The notes beneath the pieces were generated by a model. That model did no database searches. It worked only from the letters and a program-made list of their open reading frames with translations, and was not told where the DNA came from. A DNA stretch of 64,000 bases from Mameliella sp. CS4 (GTDB lineage: Bacteria; Pseudomonadota; Alphaproteobacteria; Rhodobacterales; Rhodobacteraceae). The position numbers and the translations under genes were made by a program. Location: positions 100,835-164,834 of the forward strand of contig NZ_JAHXRQ010000010.1 in the NCBI RefSeq assembly GCF_019392335.1, written 5' to 3'. Shown here piece by piece: positions 18,593-27,516 of this stretch (its first letter is position 1; every line of letters begins with the position of its first letter).

Positions 18593-19689
18593 CCTCTTCG
18601 GACGTGATCGTGATCGGCGGCGGCATCGCCGGTGTCAGCGCGGGCGCGGAACTGGCCGCCGACATGTCGGTGACCGTGCTCGAAGGCGAAGGCCAGATCG
18701 GCTACCACTCGACGGGCCGGTCCGCCGCGATCTTTATCCGCAACTACGGCAACGCGACCCTGCGTGCGCTCAACGCCGTCTCTGCCGGGCTGATGGAACG
18801 GCCCGAGGGTGTCTCTGACAACAGCCTGCTGTCGCCGCGCGGCGAGATGATGCTGGCCACCGAAGACGAGCTGGCCACGCTGGAGGACTACTGTGCCGAG
18901 GCGCAGGGGCTGGAACGGCTGAGTGCCGCGCAGGCGGCGGAGCTGGTGCCGATCCTGCGCCCCGAGCTGATCGCCGCTGCGGTGATCGAATGGGACGCGC
19001 AGGACATCGACGTCGACCGGATGCTGAACGGATATGCACGGCTATTGCGGCGTCGCGGCGGTCGGATCGAGACCGGCGCGCAGGTGACGGAGATCCAGCG
19101 CGACGGCGGCCAATGGGTTGTCACCGCCGGCACGGAGGAGTACCGCGCGCCGCTGATCGTCAATGCCGCCGGGGCCTGGGCCGCGCAGGTTGCGACCCTT
19201 GCAGGTGTCCGCTCCATCCCGATGCACCCCTTGCGGCGTTCGGCGGCAATCCTGCCCGCGCCAGAGGCGCATGACGTCAGCCGCTGGCCGCTCTTCGTCT
19301 CGGCCTCGGAACAATGGTATGCCAAGCCCGAGGCAGGAAAGCTGATGGTCAGCCCCGCCGACGAGGACCCGGTGGAACCGCATGACGCATGGGTCGACGA
19401 TATGGTGCTGGCCGAGGGACTCTACCGCTTTGAACAGGCCGTGACGATGCCCGTCACCCGCGTCGAACATACCTGGGCGGGTCTGCGCAGTTTCACGCCA
19501 GACCGGACGCCCGTTGTCGGGCGCGACCCGGACGAGCCGGGGTTCTTCTGGCTGGCGGGGCAGGGGGGCTATGGCGTGCAGACCGCGCCCGTCCTGTCGC
19601 GCGTGACCGCCGGGCTTGTCACCGACAAAGCCCCACCCGTTTCCGAAACCGTGATCGGGGCGCTGTCCCCGATGCGGTTCCATTCCTGA
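18589..19689 (+). CDS. FAD-dependent amine/amino acid oxidase (DAO family)
   Basis: 366 residues, GTG start overlapping the upstream stop. An N-terminal Rossmann fold VIVIGGGIAGVSAGAELA (about 6-23) and the C-terminal FAD contact FFWLAGQGGYGVQTAP identify a D-amino-acid-oxidase/glycine-oxidase type flavoenzyme (DadA/SoxB relatives). It probably oxidises a C-N bond of a deacetylated amine or a secondary amine intermediate to an imine, which RidA next door could hydrolyse. Substrate inferred only from context. Confidence 0.85.
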   Translation: MTSSDVIVIGGGIAGVSAGAELAADMSVTVLEGEGQIGYHSTGRSAAIFIRNYGNATLRALNAVSAGLMERPEGVSDNSLLSPRGEMMLATEDELATLEDYCAEAQGLERLSAAQAAELVPILRPELIAAAVIEWDAQDIDVDRMLNGYARLLRRRGGRIETGAQVTEIQRDGGQWVVTAGTEEYRAPLIVNAAGAWAAQVATLAGVRSIPMHPLRRSAAILPAPEAHDVSRWPLFVSASEQWYAKPEAGKLMVSPADEDPVEPHDAWVDDMVLAEGLYRFEQAVTMPVTRVEHTWAGLRSFTPDRTPVVGRDPDEPGFFWLAGQGGYGVQTAPVLSRVTAGLVTDKAPPVSETVIGALSPMRFHS

Positions 19690-19705
19690 CCCCAAGAGGC
19701 AAGAC

Positions 19706-20056
19706 ATGACAGAGATCACCCGAAGCCATACCGGCCCGCGCATGAGCCAGATCGTGACGCATGGCGAGACCATCTACCTGGCAGGCCAGGTCGGCACCGC
19801 GGGCGCCAGCGTCACCCAGCAGACGCTGGACTGCCTGGAAAAGATCGACGCGCTTCTGGCAGAGGCGGGGTCGGACAAGACGCGCATCCTGCAATGCGTG
19901 ATCTGGCTGGCGGACATGGGCGATTTCGCCGAGATGAACGCGGTCTGGGACGCCTGGGTGCCAGAGGGTCACAGCCCCGCCCGTGCCTGTGGCGAGGCGA
20001 AACTGGCGACGCCGGACTACAAGGTCGAATTCATCGTCACCGCCGCAAAGGCCTAG
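19706..20056 (+). CDS. RidA family enamine/imine deaminase
   Basis: 116 residues. Conserved RidA phrases are GETIYLAGQVG, QTLDCLEKIDALLAEAG and the C-terminal SPARACGEAKLATPDYKVEF, whose Arg and Glu bind and hydrolyse reactive imines. Such proteins accompany PLP- or flavin-dependent amine enzymes and clear their unstable products. Last gene of the operon; its stop codon overlaps that of the convergent LysR gene. Confidence 0.88.
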   Translation: MTEITRSHTGPRMSQIVTHGETIYLAGQVGTAGASVTQQTLDCLEKIDALLAEAGSDKTRILQCVIWLADMGDFAEMNAVWDAWVPEGHSPARACGEAKLATPDYKVEFIVTAAKA

Positions 20057-20976
20057 TCCGGCAGCCTCTCTGATCCCGCAAGCAGCGCCTTGCTGCGGGT
20101 GACGACATGTTCGACGAACAGCCGGACCTTTGGGTCCTGCAATTTTTTGTGCGGGTAGAGACAGCCAAAGATCATCGGCAAGGGCGGCGTGTCGGGCAGG
20201 ATCTCGACCAGCCGTCCTGAAGCCAGGTGATGGGCCACGTCGAACCTGGGCTTGTTGGCAATGCCGCGCCCGGCCAGCGCCCAGTCGGTCAGCACGTCGC
20301 CATCGTCGGCGTCGAACCGGCCCCGAACCTCCAGTTTCAGTGGATCCCCGGCGGTGTTGAGCGTCCAGAAATACTCTGGCGAGCGGGGGTAGCGCAGCAG
20401 CAGGCAGTTGTGGTTCTGGTTCAGCAGGTCCTCGGGCTGCATCGGGGTCCCCGCCGCGCGCAGGTACTCTGGCGAGGCACATAGAACGCGGGCGCAGTCG
20501 GCGATCTTGCGCAGCTTCATGTTGCTGTCCTGGGGCGCACCGATGAAAAACGCCACGTCCTGCCCGTCGGCCAGGATGTCGACCCGCCGGTCAGACAGGC
20601 GCATCCGCACCTCTGTCTCGGGGTAGGTATCGGTAAAGGCGGGCACCAGCGGCGCCACGATCCGGCGGCCGACGCCCAGCGGAGCAGTTACGCGCAGCGC
20701 CCCGCGCGGACTGTCGGAAAAACTGGCCACCCGTGCCTCGGCGGTTTCCAGCGCCTGCAGCACCCTGCGCGCCTCGTCGTAAAAGACGCGGCCAACCTCT
20801 GTCGGGGTGATCGAGCGGGTGGTCCGGTTGAACAGCCGCACGCCAAGATGGCGCTCCAGCTCCTTGATCCGTTTGCTGGCCACCGCCGGTGTCAGGCGCA
20901 GGTCGCGCCCTCCCGAGGTGATGCTGCCCAGCTCGGTGACGCGGACAAAGACTTGCAGGCTCTCGATGTAGGACAT
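20053..20976 (-). CDS. LysR-family regulator, probable control of the xdh operon
   Basis: 307 residues. The helix-turn-helix is at about 18-38 (GSITSGGRDLRLTPAVASKR), followed by the hallmark LERHLGVRLFNRTTRSITPT and a LysR effector domain. It is divergent from xdhA with 162 bases between starts, so it likely senses a purine or purine product and controls purine breakdown. The ATG at 20976 is chosen for its AGGGG ribosome binding site and because the domain begins at once; the frame stays open further upstream but reads as non-protein. Confidence 0.88.
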   Translation of the reverse strand: MSYIESLQVFVRVTELGSITSGGRDLRLTPAVASKRIKELERHLGVRLFNRTTRSITPTEVGRVFYDEARRVLQALETAEARVASFSDSPRGALRVTAPLGVGRRIVAPLVPAFTDTYPETEVRMRLSDRRVDILADGQDVAFFIGAPQDSNMKLRKIADCARVLCASPEYLRAAGTPMQPEDLLNQNHNCLLLRYPRSPEYFWTLNTAGDPLKLEVRGRFDADDGDVLTDWALAGRGIANKPRFDVAHHLASGRLVEILPDTPPLPMIFGCLYPHKKLQDPKVRLFVEHVVTRSKALLAGSERLPD

Positions 20977-21029
20977 GGCGTTACCCCTGGGTAAGACCCC
21001 GTGCAGCCTTGCAGGTCCGTCATTGATTA

Positions 21030-21070
21030 TCAACGTTTCGTTGAAAGTATTTGCCGGACGTGGATATTTT
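21030..21070 (+). promoter_or_regulatory. candidate xdhA promoter with overlapping dyad
   Basis: TTGAAA (21041-21046) and TATTTT (21065-21070), 18 bases apart, form a plausible sigma-70 promoter. The dyad TCAACG-TTT-CGTTGA (21030-21044) overlaps the -35 and could bind the divergent LysR protein. Confidence 0.45.
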
Positions 21071-21138
21071 TCGAATGTAATCCAACCTGTACCCTTCCTG
21101 ACAGCCCCGCAATCTTGCGAGTCTCCAGGGAGGAAATC

Positions 21139-22602
21139 ATGCCGCACCGATCCGAGATCCGTTTCATTCTGAACGGCCGCGATGTGTCCGTCAGCGATGT
21201 CGGCGCCGACCGCACGCTGCTGGACTTTCTGCGGCTGGACCGCCGCCTGACCGGCACCAAGGAAGGCTGTGCAGAGGGCGACTGCGGCGCCTGTACGGTT
21301 CTGGTCGGGCGCCTGACGCGGGACGGCTTGCGCTATGATCCCGTGAATGCCTGTATCCGCTTTCTTGCCTCGCTCGACGGGTGTCACGTCGTGACGGTCG
21401 AACATCTGGCGGGCGCGGAGGGCGGGTTGCACCCGGTGCAACAGGCGATGGTCGACCACCACGGCAGCCAATGCGGGTTCTGCACGCCGGGCTTTGTCAT
21501 GTCGCTCTATGCCTTCTGGATGGCGGTGCCCGAGCCGACGGAGGCACAGGTGGAAACCGCGCTACAGGGCAACCTGTGCCGCTGCACCGGCTATGCGCCG
21601 ATCATCCGCGCCGCCGTTGCCATCAGCCGCTACGGCTCTCCCGCCGCCGATCCGATCAGCCGCGAGCGGGAAGAGATCACCGCGCGGCTGACGGCGATGC
21701 GCGACGGAAGCCGGGTCGACACCGGCCCCGAGGGCAACCGCGCGATCCTGCCCGCCGATGTGGACGATCTGGCGGCCTGCCTGCTGGAGCACCCGGGCGC
21801 GACCATCGTCGCCGGGGCCACGGATGTTGGCCTCTGGGTCACGAAATTCCTGCGGCCCATCGGTCCAGCGATCTTTACCGGCCATCTCGACGGGCTGAAG
21901 ACGGTCGAGACGCGGGACGGCGCGCTGTGGATCGGGGCCGGGGCCAGCTATTCGGAATGCCAGGATATGCTGACCGGCGCCTTTCCGCATATGGCCCCCT
22001 ACTGGGACCGGATCGCCGGTTGGCAGGTGCGCAACATGGGCACGGTTGGCGGCAATATCGCCAATGGTTCTCCGATTGGGGACACGCCGCCGGTGCTGAT
22101 CGCGCTGGGGGCAGAGATCACCCTGCGCAAAGGAGATACCCGTCGCGTGCTGCCCCTGCAGGACTTCTTTGTCGACTACGGCAAGCAGGACCGGCAGGCG
22201 GGCGAATTCGTCGAGACGATCCGCGTGCCGCTGTCGCAACCCGGCCAGCGCCACGCCGCCTACAAGATCTCCAAGCGGCGGGACGAGGATATCTCCTCAC
22301 TGGCGGCGGGCATCCGCGTGACGGTCGCGGAGGGCCGGATCACCGATTGCCGGATCGCCTTTGGCGGCATGGCGGCGACGCCGAAACGCGCCGCGACTGC
22401 CGAACGCGCCTTGCTGGGGCAGGCCTGGTCCGAACAGGCCTTTGCCGATGCCGCCGCCGCGCTGGCGCAGGATTTCACACCGCTGAGCGACTGGCGCGCC
22501 TCCTCCGACTACCGCAGCCTGTCGGCGCGCAACCTGTTGCGCCGGTTCTTCCTTGAAAACGACGCGGCGACGGACGCGCCCGTGCAACTGGCCACCGCCT
22601 GA
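21139..22602 (+). CDS. xdhA: xanthine dehydrogenase small subunit (2Fe-2S / FAD)
   Basis: 487 residues. Two [2Fe-2S] sites lie in the N-terminus: KEGCAEGDCGAC (Cys44, 49, 52) with a fourth ligand near residue 74, and QCGFCTPGF plus LCRCTGYAP (about 112-150). The FAD domain (from about 190) contains ATIVAGATDVGLW and GTVGGNIANGSPIGD. It passes electrons from the molybdenum site of XdhB to NAD+. The ATG at 21139 is preceded by AGGGAGG. First gene of xdhA-xdhB-xdhC. Confidence 0.95.
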   Translation: MPHRSEIRFILNGRDVSVSDVGADRTLLDFLRLDRRLTGTKEGCAEGDCGACTVLVGRLTRDGLRYDPVNACIRFLASLDGCHVVTVEHLAGAEGGLHPVQQAMVDHHGSQCGFCTPGFVMSLYAFWMAVPEPTEAQVETALQGNLCRCTGYAPIIRAAVAISRYGSPAADPISREREEITARLTAMRDGSRVDTGPEGNRAILPADVDDLAACLLEHPGATIVAGATDVGLWVTKFLRPIGPAIFTGHLDGLKTVETRDGALWIGAGASYSECQDMLTGAFPHMAPYWDRIAGWQVRNMGTVGGNIANGSPIGDTPPVLIALGAEITLRKGDTRRVLPLQDFFVDYGKQDRQAGEFVETIRVPLSQPGQRHAAYKISKRRDEDISSLAAGIRVTVAEGRITDCRIAFGGMAATPKRAATAERALLGQAWSEQAFADAAAALAQDFTPLSDWRASSDYRSLSARNLLRRFFLENDAATDAPVQLATA

Positions 22603-22616
22603 GAAGGGATAGACCG

Positions 22617-24932
22617 ATGAAAGACAATGTGACCATCACCGGCGCCGTGCATCAGGACCGCATCCATGACAGCGCCACCAAGCACGTCACCGGACGTGCC
22701 GACTATACCGACGACATCGCCCTGCCCGAGGGCGCGCTGCATGCCTACCTGGGTGTCTCGGACGTGGCCCATGCCACGTTGAAGGGGATCGACCTGACCG
22801 CCGTCCGCTCTGCGCCCGGCGTCATAGGTGTGCTGACCGCCGAGGATATTCCCGGCGTCAATGACGTCAGCCCCACGGGCCGCAATGACGAGCCAGTCTT
22901 TCCCACGGAGAAGATCGAGTTCCACGGCCAGCCGCTGTTTGCGGTGATCGCGGACACCCGCGATGCGGCGCGCCGCGCGGCGACGCTGGCCCAGGTTGAC
23001 TGCGAGGTTCTGCCCCATGCGCTGGACCCGCAGGCGGCCATCGCCGCGGGCTATCCCCATGTCACCCCACCGCTGAAGCTGGAACGCGGTGACGTGGAGG
23101 CTGGGCGCAAAGGGGCCGCCAACCGGATCACCGGCCGGATGCAGGTCGGCGGACAGGACCACATGTACCTCGAAGGCCATATCGCCTGCGCCATCCCCGG
23201 CGAGGACGACGACGTTCAGGTGCATTGCTCGACACAGCACCCGTCTGAGGCGCAGCACATGGTGGCGCATGTCCTTGGCGTGCCGTCGAATGCCGTCACG
23301 GTGAACGTACGGCGCATGGGCGGCGGGTTCGGCGGCAAGGAAAGCCAGATGAACCTCTTCTGTGCCGTCGCCGCCGTGGCCGCCAAGAAATGGAACCGCG
23401 CGGTCAAGATCCGCCCCGACCGCGACCAGGACATGACCGCGACGGGCAAGCGGCATGACTTCGTGATCGATTACGATGTCAGCTTTGACGACACCGGCAA
23501 GATCGAGGCCGTCGAAGGCAGCTTTGCTGCGCGTTGCGGCTATTCCTCGGACCTGTCGGGGCCGGTCACGGACCGGGCGCTGTTCCACGCGGACAATGCC
23601 TATTTTTATCCCAACGTGCGCCTGACCTCGCGCCCGATGAAGACGAACACCGTCTCCAACACCGCCTTTCGTGGTTTTGGCGGGCCGCAGGGCGTGATCG
23701 CGGCCGAACGGATCATCGAGGAAATCGCCTATGCCACTGGGCAGGATCCGCTGGATGTGCGCAAGGCCAATTTCTACGGCGAGGGCCGCGACCTGACCCC
23801 CTACTATCAAGAGGTCGAGGACAATATCCTTGACCGCTTGGTGGGTGAACTGGAGGGCAGCGCGGAATACCGCCAACGCCGAGCCGCGATCATCGAGCAC
23901 AACCGGACCTCACCGGTGCTGAAAAAGGGCATTGCGCTCACGCCGGTGAAATTCGGCATCTCCTTTACCGCGACCTGGTACAATCAGGCGGGCGCCCTGG
24001 TGCATGTCTACAACGACGGTTCCATCCACCTGAACCACGGCGGGACCGAGATGGGGCAAGGCCTCAACACCAAGGTGGCGCAGGTCGTGGCCAACGCCTT
24101 TCAGGTCGACTTCGAGCGCATCAAGATCACCAAGACCACGACCGAGAAGGTGCCCAACACCTCGGCCACCGCGGCCTCTTCGGGGTCGGATCTGAACGGC
24201 ATGGCGGCGCTGAACGCGGTCGAGCAGATCAAGGCGCGGCTGGTGGAGTTCGCCGCCGGGAAATGGGGCGTCGCCCCCGAGGCCGTCCGGTTCCTTGCCA
24301 ACCAGGTGCACATCGGCGACGAGGTCCTGCCCTTCGACACGTTCATCAAGGCCGCCTACATGGCCCGGGTGCAACTGTCGGCGGCGGGGTTCTACAAGAC
24401 GCCCAAGATCCACTGGGATCGGGACAAGGGGCAGGGTCGTCCGTTTTACTACTTTGCCTATGGCGCTTCGTGTTCCGAGGTCACCATCGACACGCTGACC
24501 GGCGAATACCGGGTCGAGCGCACCGACATCCTGCATGACGTGGGCCGCTCTCTGAACCCGGTGCTGGACAGGGGGCAGGTCGAAGGCGCCTTCGTGCAGG
24601 GGATGGGCTGGCTGACCAGTGAGGAACTCTGGTGGGACGACGCGGGACGCCTGCGCACGCATGCGCCCTCGACCTACAAGATCCCGCTGGCCTCGGACCG
24701 GCCGGGCGTCTTCAACGTGAACCTGGCCGACTGGTCGGAGAACCGGGAACTGACGATCAAGCGGTCCAAGGCCGTGGGGGAGCCGCCTTTCATGCTGGGC
24801 ATTTCGGTGTTCGAGGCGCTGTCGATGGCGGTGGCCTCGGTCGCGGATTACCGGGTCTGCCCGCGTCTGGATGCGCCCGCCACGCCGGAACGCGTGCTGA
24901 TGGCCGTCACGCGTCTGCAGGCCGGGGGCTGA
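22617..24932 (+). CDS. xdhB: xanthine dehydrogenase molybdopterin-binding subunit
   Basis: 771 residues, the usual XdhB length. It hydroxylates hypoxanthine to xanthine and xanthine to urate at the molybdenum cofactor. Cofactor-binding signatures are MGGGFGGKESQ (about 238-248), FRGFGGPQG (about 350) and MGQGLNTK. The catalytic glutamate is in KAVGEPPFMLG near residue 722. Fourteen bases follow xdhA, with GAAGGGA as ribosome binding site. Works as (AB)2 with XdhA after cofactor insertion by XdhC. Confidence 0.95.
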   Translation: MKDNVTITGAVHQDRIHDSATKHVTGRADYTDDIALPEGALHAYLGVSDVAHATLKGIDLTAVRSAPGVIGVLTAEDIPGVNDVSPTGRNDEPVFPTEKIEFHGQPLFAVIADTRDAARRAATLAQVDCEVLPHALDPQAAIAAGYPHVTPPLKLERGDVEAGRKGAANRITGRMQVGGQDHMYLEGHIACAIPGEDDDVQVHCSTQHPSEAQHMVAHVLGVPSNAVTVNVRRMGGGFGGKESQMNLFCAVAAVAAKKWNRAVKIRPDRDQDMTATGKRHDFVIDYDVSFDDTGKIEAVEGSFAARCGYSSDLSGPVTDRALFHADNAYFYPNVRLTSRPMKTNTVSNTAFRGFGGPQGVIAAERIIEEIAYATGQDPLDVRKANFYGEGRDLTPYYQEVEDNILDRLVGELEGSAEYRQRRAAIIEHNRTSPVLKKGIALTPVKFGISFTATWYNQAGALVHVYNDGSIHLNHGGTEMGQGLNTKVAQVVANAFQVDFERIKITKTTTEKVPNTSATAASSGSDLNGMAALNAVEQIKARLVEFAAGKWGVAPEAVRFLANQVHIGDEVLPFDTFIKAAYMARVQLSAAGFYKTPKIHWDRDKGQGRPFYYFAYGASCSEVTIDTLTGEYRVERTDILHDVGRSLNPVLDRGQVEGAFVQGMGWLTSEELWWDDAGRLRTHAPSTYKIPLASDRPGVFNVNLADWSENRELTIKRSKAVGEPPFMLGISVFEALSMAVASVADYRVCPRLDAPATPERVLMAVTRLQAGG

Positions 24933-24936
24933 GCCG

Positions 24937-25818
24937 ATGGCCCCCGCAGTCAGGTCATTGGCGGAGTTCCTCGGCACGGAAAAGGCGGTTGTCCGCGTCG
25001 AGCTGAGCCGTGTGCGCGGCTCTTCCCCGCGCGGGGAGGGGACAGAGATGTTTGTCGCCGCCTCGGGCCTCTGGGGCACCATCGGGGGTGGGCAACTGGA
25101 GTACCGCGCGATCGAGAGCGCCCGCGAGATGCTGCGCGACGGGGATTTGAGCCAGTCGCTGGACCTGCCGCTGGGCCCCGAGATCGGCCAATGCTGTGGC
25201 GGACGGGTCGAGATGGCGCTGACGCGGATGCGGGGTTCGGACATGCGGGCGGCGATCCGGCGCGAAACCCAAACCGCTGAAACCCGCCCTCATGTCTACG
25301 TTCTGGGCGCCGGTCACGTGGGCCGGGCGCTGGCCGACCAGTTGCAGCACCTGCCGGTCAACTGCATCGTGATCGACACGCGGCCCGAGGAAATCGCCCT
25401 GTGCTCGGCGGACGTGGACAAACGTGTCCGCGCGATCCCGGAAATCGACATCATGACCGCCCCGGCGGGCAGCGCCTTTATAGTGCTGACCCATGATCAC
25501 GCGCTGGATTTCCTGCTGACCTCCGCCGCGCTGGAACGGGGCGATGCGGGTTATGTCGGCATGATCGGCTCGGCCACAAAGCGGGTGAAATTCAAGAACT
25601 GGATGCGCCGGAACTGCGATGGCGGCGACATCGACACACTGATTTGCCCCATCGGGGCAAGCGGCAGCCGCGACAAGCGGCCCAGCCTGATCGCGGCCTT
25701 TGTCGTGGCCGAAGTCATGGCTGAATTGACCTCTGAACCTGCCGCAGCCGGCCCAAGGGAGACGGGGACACCACCCCGGTCGGGCCATCACCAAGACCAG
25801 AGAGGAATGTGGGCCTGA
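24937..25818 (+). CDS. xdhC: xanthine dehydrogenase accessory protein (Moco insertion)
   Basis: 293 residues. It binds molybdenum cofactor, promotes its sulfuration and delivers it to XdhB. The N-terminal XdhC/CoxI domain contains RVRGSSPRGEG and GGGQLEYRAIE. The C-terminal Rossmann domain contains VYVLGAGHVGRAL (about 119-131) and YVGMIGSATKR. Four bases after xdhB, so cotranscribed. Confidence 0.92.
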   Translation: MAPAVRSLAEFLGTEKAVVRVELSRVRGSSPRGEGTEMFVAASGLWGTIGGGQLEYRAIESAREMLRDGDLSQSLDLPLGPEIGQCCGGRVEMALTRMRGSDMRAAIRRETQTAETRPHVYVLGAGHVGRALADQLQHLPVNCIVIDTRPEEIALCSADVDKRVRAIPEIDIMTAPAGSAFIVLTHDHALDFLLTSAALERGDAGYVGMIGSATKRVKFKNWMRRNCDGGDIDTLICPIGASGSRDKRPSLIAAFVVAEVMAELTSEPAAAGPRETGTPPRSGHHQDQRGMWA

Positions 25819-25862
25819 TCCCTCGGGCCCTGGGACTGGTCATATCGGAGGAGGAGACCGTC

Positions 25863-27464
25863 ATGGACGGTGCAAGTTACTCTTACAGGCTGTTTTCACG
25901 CAGCGATTTCAGCGCCTTCTGGGCGCTGTTCACCGACAACCTCGTGAACCTTCTGATCCTGTCCGGGGTCTGCCAGTTCGTGTTCCAGATGCCGCCAGAG
26001 ATCGTCTATGGCCGCATCGTGCCGGGCGCGGCGGTTGCCATTCTGGCGGGGGTTGCGGTCTATACATTCATGGCGAAATGGGCGGCGACGCGGCAGGGGC
26101 GCGACGTGACCGCGCTGCCTTACGGCATCTCCACCCCGGTGATGTTCGTCTATCTCTTTGGCGTCATCGGCCCGATCTACTGGGCGACGCAGGATCCGCT
26201 GCTGGCCTGGCAGGTGGGCATCGGCGCGGGTTTCATGGGCGGCATCGTCGCGGCGCTGGGCGCCCTCGTCGGGCCCTACCTGAAACGCATCACGCCGCGC
26301 GCGGGCATGCTGGGCACGCTCTGCGGGATCGCGCTGGTGTTCATCGGGTCGGTGCCGCTGGCCGAGATATTTGAAAACCCGATCATCGGCTTTACCTCGC
26401 TGCTGTTCATCCTCTGGGGGCTGATCGGGCGGTTCCGCCTGCCGGGCAACGTGCCTGCGGGCCTGGTGGCCATCGGCGCGGGCACCGTGATCGCCATCGT
26501 CCTGGGCGAGGCGAAATTCGATTTCTCCGGCGTTGGGGCCTATCCGCCGGTGCCTTACATCGGCGACATGATCGCGGGCGTTCAATACCTCTTTGCCAAC
26601 CCGGAGCTGTTCCTGGTGCTGATCCCGGTGCAGATCTACAATTTCATCGAGACGATGAACAACGTCGAAAGTGCAGAAGCCGCCGGTGACAGCTATCCCG
26701 TGGGCCTGTGCCAGGTGACGGACGGCGCCGGAACCATGATCGGCGCCATCTTCGGCTCGCCCTTTCCGACCACCGTCTACATCGGCCATCCCGCCTACAA
26801 GCGGCTGGATGCCCACGCGGGCTATATCGTCGGGGTCGCCGTGGTGATCGCTGCCGCCGCCTTCCTTGGGTTCCTGTCCTTCCTGGCCGGGCTGATCCCG
26901 ATTGCCGCCGCCGCGCCGGTGTTGGTCTTTGTCTCGGTCAGCCTGATCACCAACACCGCCTGGTCGATCAAGCCGATGCATATGGCCGCCGTGTCCTTTG
27001 CCATCCTGCCGCATATCTCGGAGTTCCTGATGGTCAAATGGGGCTCACTCATGAACGCGCTGCGCAGTTCCGGGGTCGAGGGGCTGCCCACGTTGGGCGA
27101 TGCCAACCTGACCGCCGCCTTGCTGATGGAGGGCGCGCATTACGAGGGGCACCTTGCGCTCAGCCAGGGGGCGATCCTGACCGGGCTGATCTGGGGCGCC
27201 ATCGTGGCCGACGTGATCGACGGGAGGTTCCGCATGGCCGGTGGTTTTGCGCTGGCGGCTGCGGCCATGTCCTCGCTGGGGATCATCCATGCGCCGACCC
27301 TTCAGATGCCACAGTTCGACGGCATCACCGTCGGCTACCTCATCATCGGGGCCTTCCTGCATCTCTACCCGCTGGTCGCTCCAAAAGAGGATCTCGAAGA
27401 GCGTGTGATCGTTCCGGATGAGCCGGACATGATGGATGACATCCCGCCCGCGCAACGGGCCTGA
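25863..27464 (+). CDS. NCS2 family purine/xanthine permease
   Basis: 533 residues, about 12-14 membrane helices. It carries NCS2-type sequence such as ALPYGISTPVMFVYLFG, an internal ITPRAGMLGTLCGIALVFIG, and QIYNFIETMNNVESAEAAGD near residues 258-277. The acidic residues of that last stretch fit the substrate-binding helix of purine permeases. Its place between xdhC and guaD argues for uptake of guanine, hypoxanthine or xanthine. The ATG at 25863 is supported by GGAGGAGA upstream and lies 44 bases after xdhC. Confidence 0.85.
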   Translation: MDGASYSYRLFSRSDFSAFWALFTDNLVNLLILSGVCQFVFQMPPEIVYGRIVPGAAVAILAGVAVYTFMAKWAATRQGRDVTALPYGISTPVMFVYLFGVIGPIYWATQDPLLAWQVGIGAGFMGGIVAALGALVGPYLKRITPRAGMLGTLCGIALVFIGSVPLAEIFENPIIGFTSLLFILWGLIGRFRLPGNVPAGLVAIGAGTVIAIVLGEAKFDFSGVGAYPPVPYIGDMIAGVQYLFANPELFLVLIPVQIYNFIETMNNVESAEAAGDSYPVGLCQVTDGAGTMIGAIFGSPFPTTVYIGHPAYKRLDAHAGYIVGVAVVIAAAAFLGFLSFLAGLIPIAAAAPVLVFVSVSLITNTAWSIKPMHMAAVSFAILPHISEFLMVKWGSLMNALRSSGVEGLPTLGDANLTAALLMEGAHYEGHLALSQGAILTGLIWGAIVADVIDGRFRMAGGFALAAAAMSSLGIIHAPTLQMPQFDGITVGYLIIGAFLHLYPLVAPKEDLEERVIVPDEPDMMDDIPPAQRA

Positions 27465-27516
27465 CACCCGCCGGGGCGGCCCATGCGCCGCCCCCGCCAA
27501 CAACAAGAGACACCTC

